Part shown: positions 1 through 9,018 of the stretch, piece by piece
How the letters are laid out: every line of letters starts with the position of its first letter
How positions within the stretch are numbered: position 1 is the stretch's first letter
Assembly (NCBI RefSeq): GCF_900109755.1
Contig: NZ_FOAR01000005.1
Location: 1-64,000 of the forward strand
DNA: 64,000 nt
Source: Pseudomonas agarici
GTDB lineage: Bacteria > Pseudomonadota > Gammaproteobacteria > Pseudomonadales > Pseudomonadaceae
Reading direction: 5' to 3'
Translations under genes and position numbers: made by a program
The notes under the pieces: generated by a model
Database searches by the model: none
What the model saw: the letters and a program-made list of their open reading frames with translations, nothing else
What the model was told of the DNA's origin: nothing

Positions 1-480
1 CATGACGTCGAATGCTTCAAGGCAGACAAGATGCCGGCCTCTAAAGTCGGAGAGTTCGAGCGGCAATTGAAGGGGCAGGAGGACGGGCTGAATCGACTGA
101 CGGTTGATGAGTATTTAGAGAACATCGTCAATCCGGTTAAGCGTAGCCAAACGGCTGCCAGACGAGCTCGAAAAGATTTACAAGCCAGCTTGCAAACACG
201 ACTTCAAAGGGAATATTCGAAAACTATGGGCCCCGTAGCTGCGAAAGCAGAGAGTGTGAAAAAAGCCCAGGAAACGATGTCAAACCTTGCAGGACTACAC
301 AACCCTGATCTGAGCGCTGGCGGGAAAGATATCATCGCTGATTTCGGTGACCGACAAGTCAATTCCAGTATAGGCCCTCAGTGGGGACCAAAAATAACAA
401 ATTTGAAAAAGGCCGTGGAGGCAGTGCCAGCAATTTTACGTGGTGACACCTATCTCAATGTCAAGCTTCATAAATGTTAA
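1..480 (+). CDS. C-terminal part of an Ntox15 (Tde-like) polymorphic toxin, 5' end outside window
   Basis: The frame is open from base 1 (first visible residues HDVECF) to the TAA at 478-480, so only the last 159 residues are in the window. The fragment has the Ntox15 look: a mostly helical, charged segment with an FxxQLxxQExGLN-type stretch early on, an LHNPD segment giving the family HxxD motif (visible residues H100 to D103), then a GG and a GDRxVNSSIGxQW-like block. In the Tde effectors of Agrobacterium this family is a type VI secretion DNase; that activity is inferred here. The immunity gene begins 11 bases after the stop. The delivery part (PAAR, VgrG-linked or Rhs) would lie upstream and cannot be seen. 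The family call is from memory of motifs. Confidence 0.78.
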   Translation, partial: HDVECFKADKMPASKVGEFERQLKGQEDGLNRLTVDEYLENIVNPVKRSQTAARRARKDLQASLQTRLQREYSKTMGPVAAKAESVKKAQETMSNLAGLHNPDLSAGGKDIIADFGDRQVNSSIGPQWGPKITNLKKAVEAVPAILRGDTYLNVKLHKC

Positions 481-491
481 GGGGAAAAGCA

Positions 492-1100
492 ATGGATGAA
501 GTGTTTTCAATTTTTTTGCAAACCTTTGGCGGGCCTGTGGACCGGCAGGAAGTACCAACGTCAAGTATTGAAAACTATAGAGGCAAGTTACCTAATAAGT
601 TGTTGGAATACTGGGCCGAACACGGCTGGTGCGGTTACGGTGAGGGGATTTTCTGGATAGTGAACCCGCAAGAATACGAAGGGGTGGTAGCGGCCTGGAT
701 TGAAGGGACGAGTTTTGAAGAGCACGATACCTACCACCTGATTGCCCGCAGCGCCTTTGGCGACTTGTATCTATGGGGCGAAAAAACAGGATTTTCACTT
801 AAAATTACCAGCTGTATTTCTCGGTGTGTTATTCATGACTTTGAAATTACAAGTGATGAAATGGATAGAGAGCTACAAAATTTTCTTTTATCTACAGAAG
901 TTGAGTATAACGATTTCGATGATTTGTTCAAGCCGGCGAAGAAAAAGCTCGGCACGCTGCGCCATGATGAAATGTATGGCTTTGTTCCAGCGTTAATGCT
1001 TGGCGGATCGGCATCTCTTGATCATGTTGAGAAACTAAAAACAGTGGAGCATCTAATCCTGCTGTCCCAGCTCGCAGAGCTTAAGCCATATAGCTTTTAA
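492..1100 (+). CDS. Tdi-like immunity protein (GAD-like plus DUF1851 domains)
   Basis: A 202-residue acidic cytosolic protein. The ATG at 492 is preferred over an ATG at 474 that overlaps the toxin stop, because AAGGGG at 479-484 is well spaced from 492. The N-terminal half (about residues 8-110) looks like a GAD-like domain, with LPxxLLEYWxExGWxGYGxGIFWIVNPxEY. The C-terminal half (about 125-195) looks like DUF1851, with a LGxLxxDEMYGFVPALxLGG block. That pairing is the architecture of Tdi1, which neutralises the Tde1 DNase, and it matches the toxin fragment directly upstream. It should act in the cytoplasm by binding the toxin domain and protecting the producer and its kin. Confidence 0.8.
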   Translation: MDEVFSIFLQTFGGPVDRQEVPTSSIENYRGKLPNKLLEYWAEHGWCGYGEGIFWIVNPQEYEGVVAAWIEGTSFEEHDTYHLIARSAFGDLYLWGEKTGFSLKITSCISRCVIHDFEITSDEMDRELQNFLLSTEVEYNDFDDLFKPAKKKLGTLRHDEMYGFVPALMLGGSASLDHVEKLKTVEHLILLSQLAELKPYSF

Positions 1101-1120
1101 GGCATGCATGCGGGCATGCC
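1101..1120. repeat. Short perfect hairpin after the immunity gene
   Basis: GGCATGC at 1101-1107 pairs with GCATGCC at 1114-1120 across a six-base loop, starting at the base after the immunity stop codon. It may end the toxin-immunity transcript, but no T-run follows. Confidence 0.4.
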
Positions 1121-1131
1121 GCCTGAAGTAT

Positions 1132-1272
1132 TTAATCCAGTTGCCACTTATGCGGCAGCAACTGATCGATTTCACTCACCCGCTGCGTCGGCAGTCGCGT
1201 GAGGACATCCTTCAGATATGGACAAGGATCCCCAGTCGGCTCGATATCGAGGCTTATGCCGAACGCCTATTT
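1132..1272 (-). pseudogene. Decayed C-terminus of an IS66-type transposase
   Basis: On the minus strand the frame ending at the stop complementary to 1132-1134 encodes PYLKDVLTRLPT, then SEIDQLLPHKWQ. This is the conserved C-terminal tail of IS66 TnpC transposases. The frame closes upstream at a TAG near 1270, so only about 45 codons survive and no DDE catalytic region remains. No IS66 terminal repeats or accessory tnpA/tnpB genes were seen. It is a transposition scar next to the toxin-immunity pair. The plus-strand 73-codon ORF at 1108-1329 is its shadow. Confidence 0.7.
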
Positions 1273-1483
1273 AGTAAGCACGGCCTAGGGGAACGCGGAA
1301 AGCCCTTATGGCTGGGATCAGGTAGGTGACTTCACCGGTCGGTTACGCCTCATTGTGGTCGCGAAGGTGATCAACCTCAATCAGCCCGGAACGCTCCATG
1401 GATACAACGCACGTGACTCAGGGAGTCGGATTGAATATTTGAGTCTGGTATCATTTAAGCGTCTGCAAATCGAGTAGAAAAAT

Positions 1484-1645
1484 ATGAATCGCCGTAAAAA
1501 AATAAAGCAGCTATTAGAGGCGCACGCTAAAAAAGCCAGTGCCAAGTTGGCGCCGAAAAGCAATCCTAAATACATTAGTAAAGCTGACCGATTGAAGCTG
1601 GCTGCTGAGTTTGCTCAGGATTCGATCATGTCCTCTGAGAGCTGA
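1484..1645 (+). CDS. DUF2986 family small basic protein
   Basis: A 53-codon ORF starting MNRRKKIKQLLEAHAKK and continuing with a NPKYISKADRLKLAAE segment, ending with TGA at 1643-1645. The RRKKI start, the lysine-rich helix and the PKYISKAxR block are typical of DUF2986, a family of about 50-60 residue proteins of unknown function in gamma-proteobacteria. No clear Shine-Dalgarno was seen (AGTAGAAAAAT precedes the ATG). It is likely cytosolic and may bind nucleic acid because of its charge, but that is only a guess. Confidence 0.7.
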   Translation: MNRRKKIKQLLEAHAKKASAKLAPKSNPKYISKADRLKLAAEFAQDSIMSSES

Positions 1646-1727
1646 TCCATATCTCTTAAGCACCCTGGGAGTTTATAAGTCTGGTTGAGCTAGATATTTC
1701 GATGGCAGGTGCCGTGAGGGGCAGACC

Positions 1728-3122
1728 TCAGTCAGCCGCCATCAAGCTGTCCTTACACTCAAGAATCAACCGCGCCCCGGCTCCATCATGGGTGCCAATC
1801 TCCAAGCTGAAGCCGTGCAGCTTGATAATCGCCGCGACAATCGACAAGCCCAGACCGAAGCCGCGGTGCTGGCTGCCATCCTCGCAACGGTAGAAGCGCT
1901 GGAACACCGCGTCGCGCTCGGAGGGCGGGATGCCAGGGCCGGAGTCCAGCACTTCGATCCGGGTGCTACCGCCATGGTCGGACGCCAACAGCACTACGTC
2001 GCCGCCCGCTGGAGTGAACTTGATCGAGTTGCTCAGCAGGTTCGCCAATGCCTCGAACAGCAGGGCACGGTCGCCGGTGATAAACGGCACTGCCTCTGGC
2101 AGTTCCAGGCGCATGTTGATTTGCGCTTCTTCGGCCAGTGGCAGGTAGAAATCATGCAGCTCATGCAGCAATGGCAGCGGGTCGAGCACGACAAAACCAG
2201 AGCGGCGTTGATGGTTTTCCAGCTCGGAAATCCGCAGCAGCCCCTTGAAACGGGCCATCAGGGTGTCGGTTTCGGCAATCACGCCATCCAGTTGCAGAGC
2301 CTCGGGCGAGTCTTGCGGGGCCTGTTGCTGCAGGCGGTAGAGCTGGGCGCGCAGGCGGGTGAGGGGGGTGCGCAAGTCATGGGCGATATTGTCACAGACG
2401 CCCTTGACCTCGTTCATCAGTCGTTCGATACGGTCGAGCATGGCGTTGACGATGGCCGCCAGCATGTCCAGTTCGTCCCGTCGGTTGGACAGCGCGAGGC
2501 GATGGCCGAGGTCGCCTGCAACGATCGCTTCGGCGCTGGCCTGGATCGCCCGAATCCGGCGGATCGGTTGCCGCCTGAGCAAATGCCAGCCGGCCACGCC
2601 GGGCAGGATGGTCAGCGATACCGCCCAGAACAGTGCGTGCAGGATGATCCGGGTCACGCCGAACAATGAGCCGTTGTCGCGCACCAGCAGCAACCAGTTG
2701 CCGTCATGGGTCCGGGTGGCGACGGCGTCGCAGCTATCCTGGGGCAGGTTGGGGTCGTCGGAGTCGATGCAGTTGGCCAGTTCATGGATGTGCCCGTCCA
2801 TGATCAAGTCCGGCGGCAGTTCCTGGATCGGTCCACTGAGGTGCATTTTCTGCGTGTTGAACAAACCATAGGCGTCCATGCCACGCATGTCGAAGGTCAT
2901 GCTGGTGGTCAGGGCATCCACCAGTTGCTGGCCGTGGAAGCGTGAGAACAGGTGTTGGCGCTGCATCAGCGAATGCCGCGCCAGGGTGTCGAGGTAGCTG
3001 GATACTTCGTAGTAGAGCACGCCCATCAGGCTGCAGCTCCAGGCTACGAACAGGAAACTGTACAGTGCCAGCAAGCGGCTAGTGGACGAGCGCCAACCCT
3101 TAGAGGGATTCGGTAATGACAT
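1728..3122 (-). CDS. Sensor histidine kinase of an OmpR-type two-component system
   Basis: A 464-residue inner-membrane kinase. A first membrane segment lies near residues 17-40, a periplasmic sensor loop near 41-155 and a second membrane segment near 156-180. A HAMP linker follows (about 182-235), then the HisKA box NIAHDLRTPLTRL with His248 as the phosphorylated residue. The ATPase domain carries NLLSNSIKFTP (N box), DSGPGIPP (G1) and GFGLGLSIV (G2). Its start overlaps the 3' end of the response regulator by 23 bases, so the two are translationally coupled. The stimulus cannot be told from the sequence. The pair is divergent from opgD, so it could govern envelope or periplasmic glucan functions. 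Confidence 0.88.
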   Translation of the reverse strand: MSLPNPSKGWRSSTSRLLALYSFLFVAWSCSLMGVLYYEVSSYLDTLARHSLMQRQHLFSRFHGQQLVDALTTSMTFDMRGMDAYGLFNTQKMHLSGPIQELPPDLIMDGHIHELANCIDSDDPNLPQDSCDAVATRTHDGNWLLLVRDNGSLFGVTRIILHALFWAVSLTILPGVAGWHLLRRQPIRRIRAIQASAEAIVAGDLGHRLALSNRRDELDMLAAIVNAMLDRIERLMNEVKGVCDNIAHDLRTPLTRLRAQLYRLQQQAPQDSPEALQLDGVIAETDTLMARFKGLLRISELENHQRRSGFVVLDPLPLLHELHDFYLPLAEEAQINMRLELPEAVPFITGDRALLFEALANLLSNSIKFTPAGGDVVLLASDHGGSTRIEVLDSGPGIPPSERDAVFQRFYRCEDGSQHRGFGLGLSIVAAIIKLHGFSLEIGTHDGAGARLILECKDSLMAAD

Positions 3123-3783
3123 AACCCGAACCTCGCACGGTGCGGATCAGCGGCGCCAGGCCAGGGCCCTCGATTTTCTTGCGCAGGCGACCGATATGCA
3201 CATCGATCAGGTTGGTGCCTGGGTCGAAGTGATAACCCCAGACTTCTTCAAAGATCATCATGCGCGAGAGGATCTGCCCGGTGTTGCGCATCAGGAACTC
3301 CAGCAACTTGTATTCGGTGGGCAGCAGGTTCAGCAGTTGTTTGGCCCGTGAAGCTTCGCGGCTGATGAGGTTCAGTTCCAGGTCGGCTACCCGCAGCGAA
3401 GTTTCGAATTCTCGCGCCGGGTTCTTGCGCCGCAGCAGCACTTCGACCCGTGCGGACATTTCGTCCGAGGCAAACGGCTTGGTCAGGTAGTCGTCACCGC
3501 CGGCCCGCAGCCCACGTACACGCTCGTCGACATCGGAGAGGGCGCTGATCATCAGAATCGGCGTGGCGACGCCGATTGTCCGCAGACTGGTGACGATAGC
3601 CAGGCCATCGAGCCCCGGCAGCATGCGATCGAGGGTGATCAAGTCATAGTCGCCGCTCAGGGCACGCGCCAGGCCTTCACGGCCATTGTCCACCCAATCC
3701 ACTTCAAGCCCATGGCTGCTCAGTTCTGCCATGATTTCCTTGGCGGTTACAGCATCGTCTTCGATGGTCAGGATGCGAGTCAT
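3100..3783 (-). CDS. OmpR/PhoB-family response regulator
   Basis: 227 residues from the ATG at 3783, chosen because GAGG lies eight bases upstream; the frame also reads further upstream to 3831 but without a better start. The receiver domain (about 1-115) has the acidic pair EDD at 8-10, phospho-acceptor Asp52 in LDRMLPG, and the K of TKPF. The C-terminal winged helix (about 130-225) has LLPTEYKLLEFL and VHIGRLRKKI followed by RTVRGSGYVI, the usual OmpR recognition helix and wing. It pairs with the overlapping kinase gene downstream and is divergent from opgD. Confidence 0.9.
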   Translation of the reverse strand: MTRILTIEDDAVTAKEIMAELSSHGLEVDWVDNGREGLARALSGDYDLITLDRMLPGLDGLAIVTSLRTIGVATPILMISALSDVDERVRGLRAGGDDYLTKPFASDEMSARVEVLLRRKNPAREFETSLRVADLELNLISREASRAKQLLNLLPTEYKLLEFLMRNTGQILSRMMIFEEVWGYHFDPGTNLIDVHIGRLRKKIEGPGLAPLIRTVRGSGYVITESL

Positions 3784-4106
3784 TGCAGTTGCCTCGTGCG
3801 AATCTTCACAGCAGGTATGGGATTTTGCCAAAAAAGAGATGAAAACTTTCTGAATAAATCTTCATGTCGGTTCTGGCCGGTGCTAAGGGGCGCCACGAAA
3901 TGGACTCACAAAACTAACCGCACAGGCCATTAGCCATACCTTTGCTGAATGGAGGCTATCGGCAAATATTGCAAAGTCATTGCGAACGTTCATCAGGATT
4001 TGGTATCTGTTTGTCGGTAGCCGCGTTCGTTCGCCGTCATGAGCGGATGCTTCTTTTAGTCCGGTGCCGTGTAGCCTTCCGGAATGTCCCCAGTACAGGT
4101 CTCTTT
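3784..4106. promoter_or_regulatory. Divergent intergenic region between response regulator and opgD
   Basis: About 320 bases holding the promoters of both divergent genes. The opgD frame stays open upstream to 3942, but the twin-arginine start at 4107 makes that extension unlikely to be translated. No operator could be defined with confidence. Confidence 0.4.
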
Positions 4107-5726
4107 ATGCATCGCCGCAATCTCCTGAAAGCTTCCATGGCCCTGGCGGCCTATACCGGCCTGTCGGCCAGTGGTTTGTTCGCGACCCGAGTGCTCGCCG
4201 CCACCGCAGATGGTGATATCGAGCATTTTGATTTCGAGGCGCTGCAGGCCCACGCGAAAAAACTCGCGAGCGATCCTTATGTCAACACCCGGCAGGTGCT
4301 GCCGCCGACCCTGGCGAACATGACCCCACAACAATTCAATGCCATCCAGTATGACGCCAAACACTCATTGTGGAATGACCTCAAGGGTCAACTGGACGTG
4401 CAGTTCTTTCACGTCGGTATGGGTTTCAAGCAGCCAGTGCGCATGTACAGCGTCGATGCCCAGACCCGCCAGGCGCGGGAAGTACACTTTCGTCCACCAC
4501 TGTTCAATTACGCCAGCAGCGGCGTCGATCAATCCCAGCTCAAGGGCGACCTGGGTTTTTCCGGCTTCAAGCTGTTCAAGGCACCGGAGATCGACCAGCA
4601 CGATATTCTCTCGTTTCTCGGTGCCAGCTATTTTCGTGCAGTGGATAAGACTGGCCAGTACGGCCTTTCGGCCCGTGGGTTAGCCATCGATACCTATGCG
4701 CACAAACGCGAGGAGTTCCCTGACTTCACCAAGTTCTGGTTCGAGACGCCCGGCAAGGAAAGCACCCGCTTTGTGGTCTATGCCTTGCTCGATTCGCCGA
4801 GCGCCACCGGGGCTTATCGCTTCGATATCGATTGCCAGGCCGAGCAAGTGGTGATGGCGATCGATGCCCATGTCAACGCCCGGGTCGCTATCGAGCAACT
4901 GGGTATCGCACCGATGACCAGCATGTTCAGTTGCGGTACCCACGAACGGCGCATGTGCGACACCATCCATCCGCAAATCCATGATTCCGACCGTTTGGCG
5001 ATGTGGCGGGGCAATGGCGAATGGATCTGCCGGCCACTGAATAATCCGGCGAAAGTGCAGTTCAATGCATTCGCCGACCAGGATCCCAAGGGTTTCGGCC
5101 TGGTGCAGACCGACCATGAATTCGCCAACTATCAGGACACGGTCGACTGGTACAGCCGTCGGCCGAGCCTGTGGGTCGAACCGACCACCCCTTGGGGCGA
5201 AGGCTCGGTGGACCTGCTGGAGATCCCGACCACTGGCGAGACCCTGGACAATATCGTGGCCTTCTGGACGCCGAAGCAACCGGTCAAGGCGGGTGATTCG
5301 CTGAGCTATGGCTACAAGTTGTATTGGAGCGCCTTACCGCCGGTTGGCACGCCCCTGGCGCGAGTGCATGCGACCCGTTCGGGCATGGGCGGCTTTATCG
5401 AGGGCTGGGCGCCGGGCGAACATTATCCCGAGGTCTGGGCGCGGCGCTTTGCCGTGGACTTCACAGGCGGCGGTCTGGAGCGGTTGCCGGAGGGAAGCAG
5501 GATCGAGCCGGTGGTCACTACCTCCAATGGACGGGTGAAGGACTTTAACGTCCTTAAACTGGATGAGATTGATGGTTATCGCGTGACATTCGACTGGTAT
5601 CCAACTAATGACGATGTCGATCCGGTTGAGCTGCGGCTGTTTATCCGTACTCAAGAGCGCACCTTGAGTGAGACTTGGTTGTATCAGTACTTTCCGCCGG
5701 CGCCGGAAAAGCGGCGTTATCCCTGA
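4107..5726 (+). CDS. opgD: Glucans biosynthesis protein D (OpgD/MdoD)
   Basis: 539 residues from the ATG at 4107. This start puts a Tat signal at the N-terminus: HRRNLLKAS, then a hydrophobic stretch ending near a LAA cleavage region. A start 55 codons upstream is open but would bury the signal. The mature protein matches the OpgG/OpgD family of periplasmic proteins that shape osmoregulated periplasmic glucans. Typical segments include [48 protein letters not shown] and the C-terminal [19 protein letters not shown]. It is monocistronic, followed by a hairpin, and faces a two-component system. Confidence 0.93.
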   Translation: MHRRNLLKASMALAAYTGLSASGLFATRVLAATADGDIEHFDFEALQAHAKKLASDPYVNTRQVLPPTLANMTPQQFNAIQYDAKHSLWNDLKGQLDVQFFHVGMGFKQPVRMYSVDAQTRQAREVHFRPPLFNYASSGVDQSQLKGDLGFSGFKLFKAPEIDQHDILSFLGASYFRAVDKTGQYGLSARGLAIDTYAHKREEFPDFTKFWFETPGKESTRFVVYALLDSPSATGAYRFDIDCQAEQVVMAIDAHVNARVAIEQLGIAPMTSMFSCGTHERRMCDTIHPQIHDSDRLAMWRGNGEWICRPLNNPAKVQFNAFADQDPKGFGLVQTDHEFANYQDTVDWYSRRPSLWVEPTTPWGEGSVDLLEIPTTGETLDNIVAFWTPKQPVKAGDSLSYGYKLYWSALPPVGTPLARVHATRSGMGGFIEGWAPGEHYPEVWARRFAVDFTGGGLERLPEGSRIEPVVTTSNGRVKDFNVLKLDEIDGYRVTFDWYPTNDDVDPVELRLFIRTQERTLSETWLYQYFPPAPEKRRYP

Positions 5727-5732
5727 AGGGGG

Positions 5733-5759
5733 GGACACCGCCTGATTGAGGTGGTGTCC
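5733..5759. terminator. Hairpin between convergent opgD and msrA
   Basis: GGACACCGCC at 5733-5742 pairs with GGTGGTGTCC at 5750-5759 with one wobble and a seven-base loop. It sits between two converging genes. No long T-run follows on either strand, so intrinsic termination is plausible but not certain. Confidence 0.5.
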
Positions 5760-5802
5760 GGGTTGCTCCTTTCGTGGCATTGCGCCGAAGATGTGCCTGA
5801 GA

Positions 5803-6528
5803 TCACTGCACGTCCGGCACCAGCACCGGGTCTGTCCTGTACAGGCTCGGCTCCATGCGCTTGAGGTTTTCTACCTTCGGCAGGTCATTGAAAACGATAT
5901 ACGGCGAATACGGGTGTAATGTCAGGTAGTTTTGGTGATAGCCCTCGGCTGGGTAGAAGTTCTTGTTTTCCTCAATCCTGGTAACAATCGCCGACGGAAA
6001 TACTTTGGCCGCATTTAACTGCTCAATATAGGCTTGGGCAACTTTTTTCTGATCGGCATTCACCGCAAAGATCGCCGACCGGTATTGGGTGCCGCTGTCC
6101 GGGCCCTGACGGTTGAGTTCGGTGGGGTCATGAGCTACCAGGAAGAACACCTGCAGCAGCTTGCCGTAGCTGATCTGGCTCGGATCGTAGGTGATCTGCA
6201 CCGACTCGGCATGACCGCTGGTGCCGTCGCCGACATCCTCGTAATGCGCGGTGTTTACCGCGCCGCCTGCGTAGCCGGCGACCACATTCTGTACCCCACG
6301 CACATGCTGAAACACCCCCTGCACGCCCCAGAAACAGCCGCCGGCAAATACCGCCGTGGCCTGGCTGGCCGCTACCGGTTCATCCAGCGCCGCTGGGGCG
6401 ATCTGCGCCGCCGTCTCGGCGGCCCCGGCAAAACGCAGGACCATCGACACCGACAGCGCCACGCCGGCAAGCGCGCTAAGCATCAGCAGCGGCGACCTGA
6501 CTTTCTTCTGTCGCATGGATTTGTTCAT
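5803..6528 (-). CDS. msrA: Exported peptide-methionine (S)-S-oxide reductase MsrA
   Basis: 241 residues from the ATG at 6528, supported by AAGAGGA nine bases upstream; an in-frame start at 6552 would overlap dipZ. Residues 1-40 form a basic and hydrophobic signal or anchor sequence ending near AGAAE, so the enzyme acts outside the cytoplasm, unlike housekeeping MsrA. The catalytic motif is GGCFWG, followed by YAGG, HAESVQITYDP and HDPTELNRQGPDSGTQYRS, all standard for MsrA. It reduces the S epimer of methionine sulfoxide in proteins. It lies 20 bases after dipZ, which probably supplies the reducing power, and msrB heads the same operon. Confidence 0.92.
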   Translation of the reverse strand: MNKSMRQKKVRSPLLMLSALAGVALSVSMVLRFAGAAETAAQIAPAALDEPVAASQATAVFAGGCFWGVQGVFQHVRGVQNVVAGYAGGAVNTAHYEDVGDGTSGHAESVQITYDPSQISYGKLLQVFFLVAHDPTELNRQGPDSGTQYRSAIFAVNADQKKVAQAYIEQLNAAKVFPSAIVTRIEENKNFYPAEGYHQNYLTLHPYSPYIVFNDLPKVENLKRMEPSLYRTDPVLVPDVQ

Positions 6529-6548
6529 GTTGTTTATCCTCTTGAGTA

Positions 6549-8351
6549 TCAACCGAAGGTGAAGACGTAGGCCTGGACACCGGGATCAAGAAACTCGATG
6601 GAGAACGTGTGATCGGTGATCTCCCCAACCTGCCGCGCCAGTTGGTAGAGGCGTTGCTCGACCACGACGCCTTCGCCATTGGCGTCGGTGTCGGTACCGT
6701 GGTGGGCGCCTGGTATATCGCCGTCGATGCGCACCTTGAAGCGTACCGGCTTGCCATCGCTCCCTGGACCTAGTACCAGGTGCAAGTCTCGGGCGTGAAA
6801 GCGATAGACGACCTTGCCCGAGGCCCGGTTTAGCGCAGCCTGTTCCGAATGAACGGTCCAGTTGCCTTCCAGCCCCCACTCGTTCAGTGCCGGTTGTTGT
6901 GGCGCCACATAGTTCTTCGGCTGGTCGGCGACCTGTTCGGTAGGGGACGCGAAGTTTTCGGCGCGGTCATAACCAATATAGGTTTCCTCGGACTTCACTT
7001 GCGCCTCTCCGGCGGCCTGCGTCTCTCCCTCGGCCTGGGCAGTGACCAAGCCGCCAGAGACATGCTTGTTGCCGGCTTCGGCCAGCAGTTGCTGAATGAC
7101 CTGCTCGGAGCCGGCATAGTCGCCTTCGCCGAAGTGGTGGTGGCGCACGCGACCCTGGGTATCGACAAAGTAATACGCTGGCCAGTATTGGTTGTCGAAG
7201 CTGCGCCAGATCTTGAACTGATTGTCGATCGCTACCGGGTACTGGATGCCCAGTCTGGCGACGGCCTGGCGCACATTGTCGACATCCCGCTCGAAGGCGA
7301 ACTCCGGGGCGTGCACGCCGATCACCACCAGCCCCTGATCGTGATACTTCTGCGCCCAGGCGTTGACGTAGGGCAAGCTGCGCAGGCAATTGATGCAGGA
7401 GTAAGTCCAGAAGTTGATCAGTACTACCTTGCCCTTGAGATCGGCGGCGCTCAACGGTGCCGAGTTGAGCCATTGCACGGCTCCCGAGAGGTCGGGCAGG
7501 ACACCTTCTATCGGTAAGGCGCCTTCGTCGCCGGTCTTGACGGCCGTCGCCACGATGTTGTCATCGGCCTGGTCGTCGTCGCCCGAGGTCCTCATCGCGT
7601 CACCTGGTGCTGCGGGGTCCCTTTGTACGACCGGGACCAGGGTGTCGAGTAGCTTCTGTTCGATATCGGAGGTGGCAACGCTGGAAACCCTGGTCAGCAG
7701 TCCGGTGTCCAGGCCCGAGGCAATCGCCGCCACACCGATCAGCATGATCGCGCCCAGGCCACGGCGCAGCCATTGGCCGGTGCCGAGGTGGCGTTTCAGC
7801 GCCGTGAACAGGCGCCCCCCCGCCAGCAGCACGACGGCCAGGGAGGTGGCGGCACCGGCGGCATAGGCCAATAGCAACAGGGTGCTGCCGATATTAGCGC
7901 CTTCCAGCGCGGCGCCGGTGAGGACCAGACCAAGGATCGGTCCGGCGCAAGGTGCCCACAGCAGGCCAGTGGCAATCCCCAGCAGCAAGGACGATTTGCC
8001 GCTCGGTTGGCCGCCGTCCTGGGCCGAACGCGCCAGGCGATCACCGGCTGACACCAATGGCCGAGCCAGGCGATCAGCCAGGCGCGGGAACAACAAGGTG
8101 ATGGCGAAGAGCGCCATCAACGTCATCGCCAGCCAGCGACCGTATTGGTTGACCTGGACCACCCAGCCACCACCGACGGCGACCAGGCTGGCGACCAGGG
8201 CAAAGGTTAGCGCCATGCCGAACAGCAACGGCAGGCTGCTGCGGCGAAACGGTTCGTCGTAGCGAGCGAAGACAAACGGTAGCACCGGCAGGATACACGG
8301 GCTGAGGATGGTCAACAGACCGCCCAGGTACGCCAGGATAAGTAGAATCAT
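6549..8351 (-). CDS. dipZ: DipZ-type fusion: CcdA membrane domain, thioredoxin domain and C-terminal beta domain
   Basis: 600 residues. The first ~235 form a CcdA/DsbD-like membrane domain of about six helices with conserved cysteines in LTILSPCILPVLPF and GLLWAPCAGPILG. A linker follows, then a TlpA/thioredoxin-like domain (about 285-430) with active site WTYSCINCLRSLP (CxxC). The last ~150 residues are a beta-rich domain like that of mycobacterial DipZ. The fusion carries electrons from cytoplasmic thioredoxin across the membrane. Standing between msrB and msrA, it is the likely electron donor for both exported reductases. The ATG at 8351 is preceded by AAGGA. Confidence 0.9.
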   Translation of the reverse strand: MILLILAYLGGLLTILSPCILPVLPFVFARYDEPFRRSSLPLLFGMALTFALVASLVAVGGGWVVQVNQYGRWLAMTLMALFAITLLFPRLADRLARPLVSAGDRLARSAQDGGQPSGKSSLLLGIATGLLWAPCAGPILGLVLTGAALEGANIGSTLLLLAYAAGAATSLAVVLLAGGRLFTALKRHLGTGQWLRRGLGAIMLIGVAAIASGLDTGLLTRVSSVATSDIEQKLLDTLVPVVQRDPAAPGDAMRTSGDDDQADDNIVATAVKTGDEGALPIEGVLPDLSGAVQWLNSAPLSAADLKGKVVLINFWTYSCINCLRSLPYVNAWAQKYHDQGLVVIGVHAPEFAFERDVDNVRQAVARLGIQYPVAIDNQFKIWRSFDNQYWPAYYFVDTQGRVRHHHFGEGDYAGSEQVIQQLLAEAGNKHVSGGLVTAQAEGETQAAGEAQVKSEETYIGYDRAENFASPTEQVADQPKNYVAPQQPALNEWGLEGNWTVHSEQAALNRASGKVVYRFHARDLHLVLGPGSDGKPVRFKVRIDGDIPGAHHGTDTDANGEGVVVEQRLYQLARQVGEITDHTFSIEFLDPGVQAYVFTFG

Positions 8352-8499
8352 GATTGAAGATCCTTGTGAGAAATCGTGAGAGAGCGATCTTGCGCAAATC
8401 TCCGAGAGCGGTTGCCAACGAATAGGCCTTTGAGGTCACCAACCCCTGCGTAGGCAAACCCGTTTCCACACACACCAATGTCCACAAGGATAGCGGCGG

Positions 8500-9018
8500 T
8501 CAGGCCGCTTCTGGGGCAAAGGTGATAGCCACGCCGTTCATGCAATAGCGCAACCCAGTTGGCCGCGGGCCATCGGGAAACACGTGCCCCAGGTGCCCAC
8601 CGCAGCGCTGACAGTGCACTTCGATGCGAGAACCTCCCAGCGAAGTGTCGCGACGGGTGCTCACAGCGTTTTCCAGCGGCGCGGTGAAGCTGGGCCAACC
8701 AGTGCGACTGTCGAATTTGGCAGCCGAGGTGAACAGCGCCAGTTGGCAGCCGGCACAAGCAAACACACCGTCACGGTGCTCGTCATTGAGAGCGCTGCTG
8801 TAAGGCCGCTCGGTGCTTTCATTACGCAGCACCTGATATTGTTTGTCGTTCAGTAACGTGCGCCATTCGTCATCGCTGTGGGTGACTTCGAAGGTCTCAT
8901 CCGGAACAGCCTGAGCAGGCTGGCCACTCAGGGTGGCGGCCGTGGCGCGCCAGTCGACAAAGCCGGCCGCGAGCAGGGCGCCAGCGCTGGAGAAAAGAAA
9001 GCCTCTTCTAGAGGACAT
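8500..9018 (-). CDS. msrB: Exported peptide-methionine (R)-S-oxide reductase MsrB
   Basis: 172 residues. The N-terminus has a twin-arginine signal (SSRRGFLFSSAGALLAAGF), so folded enzyme with its zinc is exported by Tat. The MsrB domain shows the two zinc pairs CAGC and CQRC, the GWPSF and HLGHVFPDGP signatures and the catalytic Cys in RYCMNG. It reduces methionine-R-sulfoxide. It is the first gene of msrB-dipZ-msrA, with a 148-base gap before dipZ, and diverges from a two-component system at 9189. Confidence 0.93.
   Translation of the reverse strand: MSSRRGFLFSSAGALLAAGFVDWRATAATLSGQPAQAVPDETFEVTHSDDEWRTLLNDKQYQVLRNESTERPYSSALNDEHRDGVFACAGCQLALFTSAAKFDSRTGWPSFTAPLENAVSTRRDTSLGGSRIEVHCQRCGGHLGHVFPDGPRPTGLRYCMNGVAITFAPEAA

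Noticed and set aside
1788..2669. A 293-codon plus-strand ORF opposite the histidine kinase
   Set aside because: It is a GC-skewed shadow of a clear kinase gene and has no recognisable domain or ribosome site.
3942..4106. N-terminal extension of opgD
   Set aside because: It would hide the twin-arginine signal that begins at 4107.
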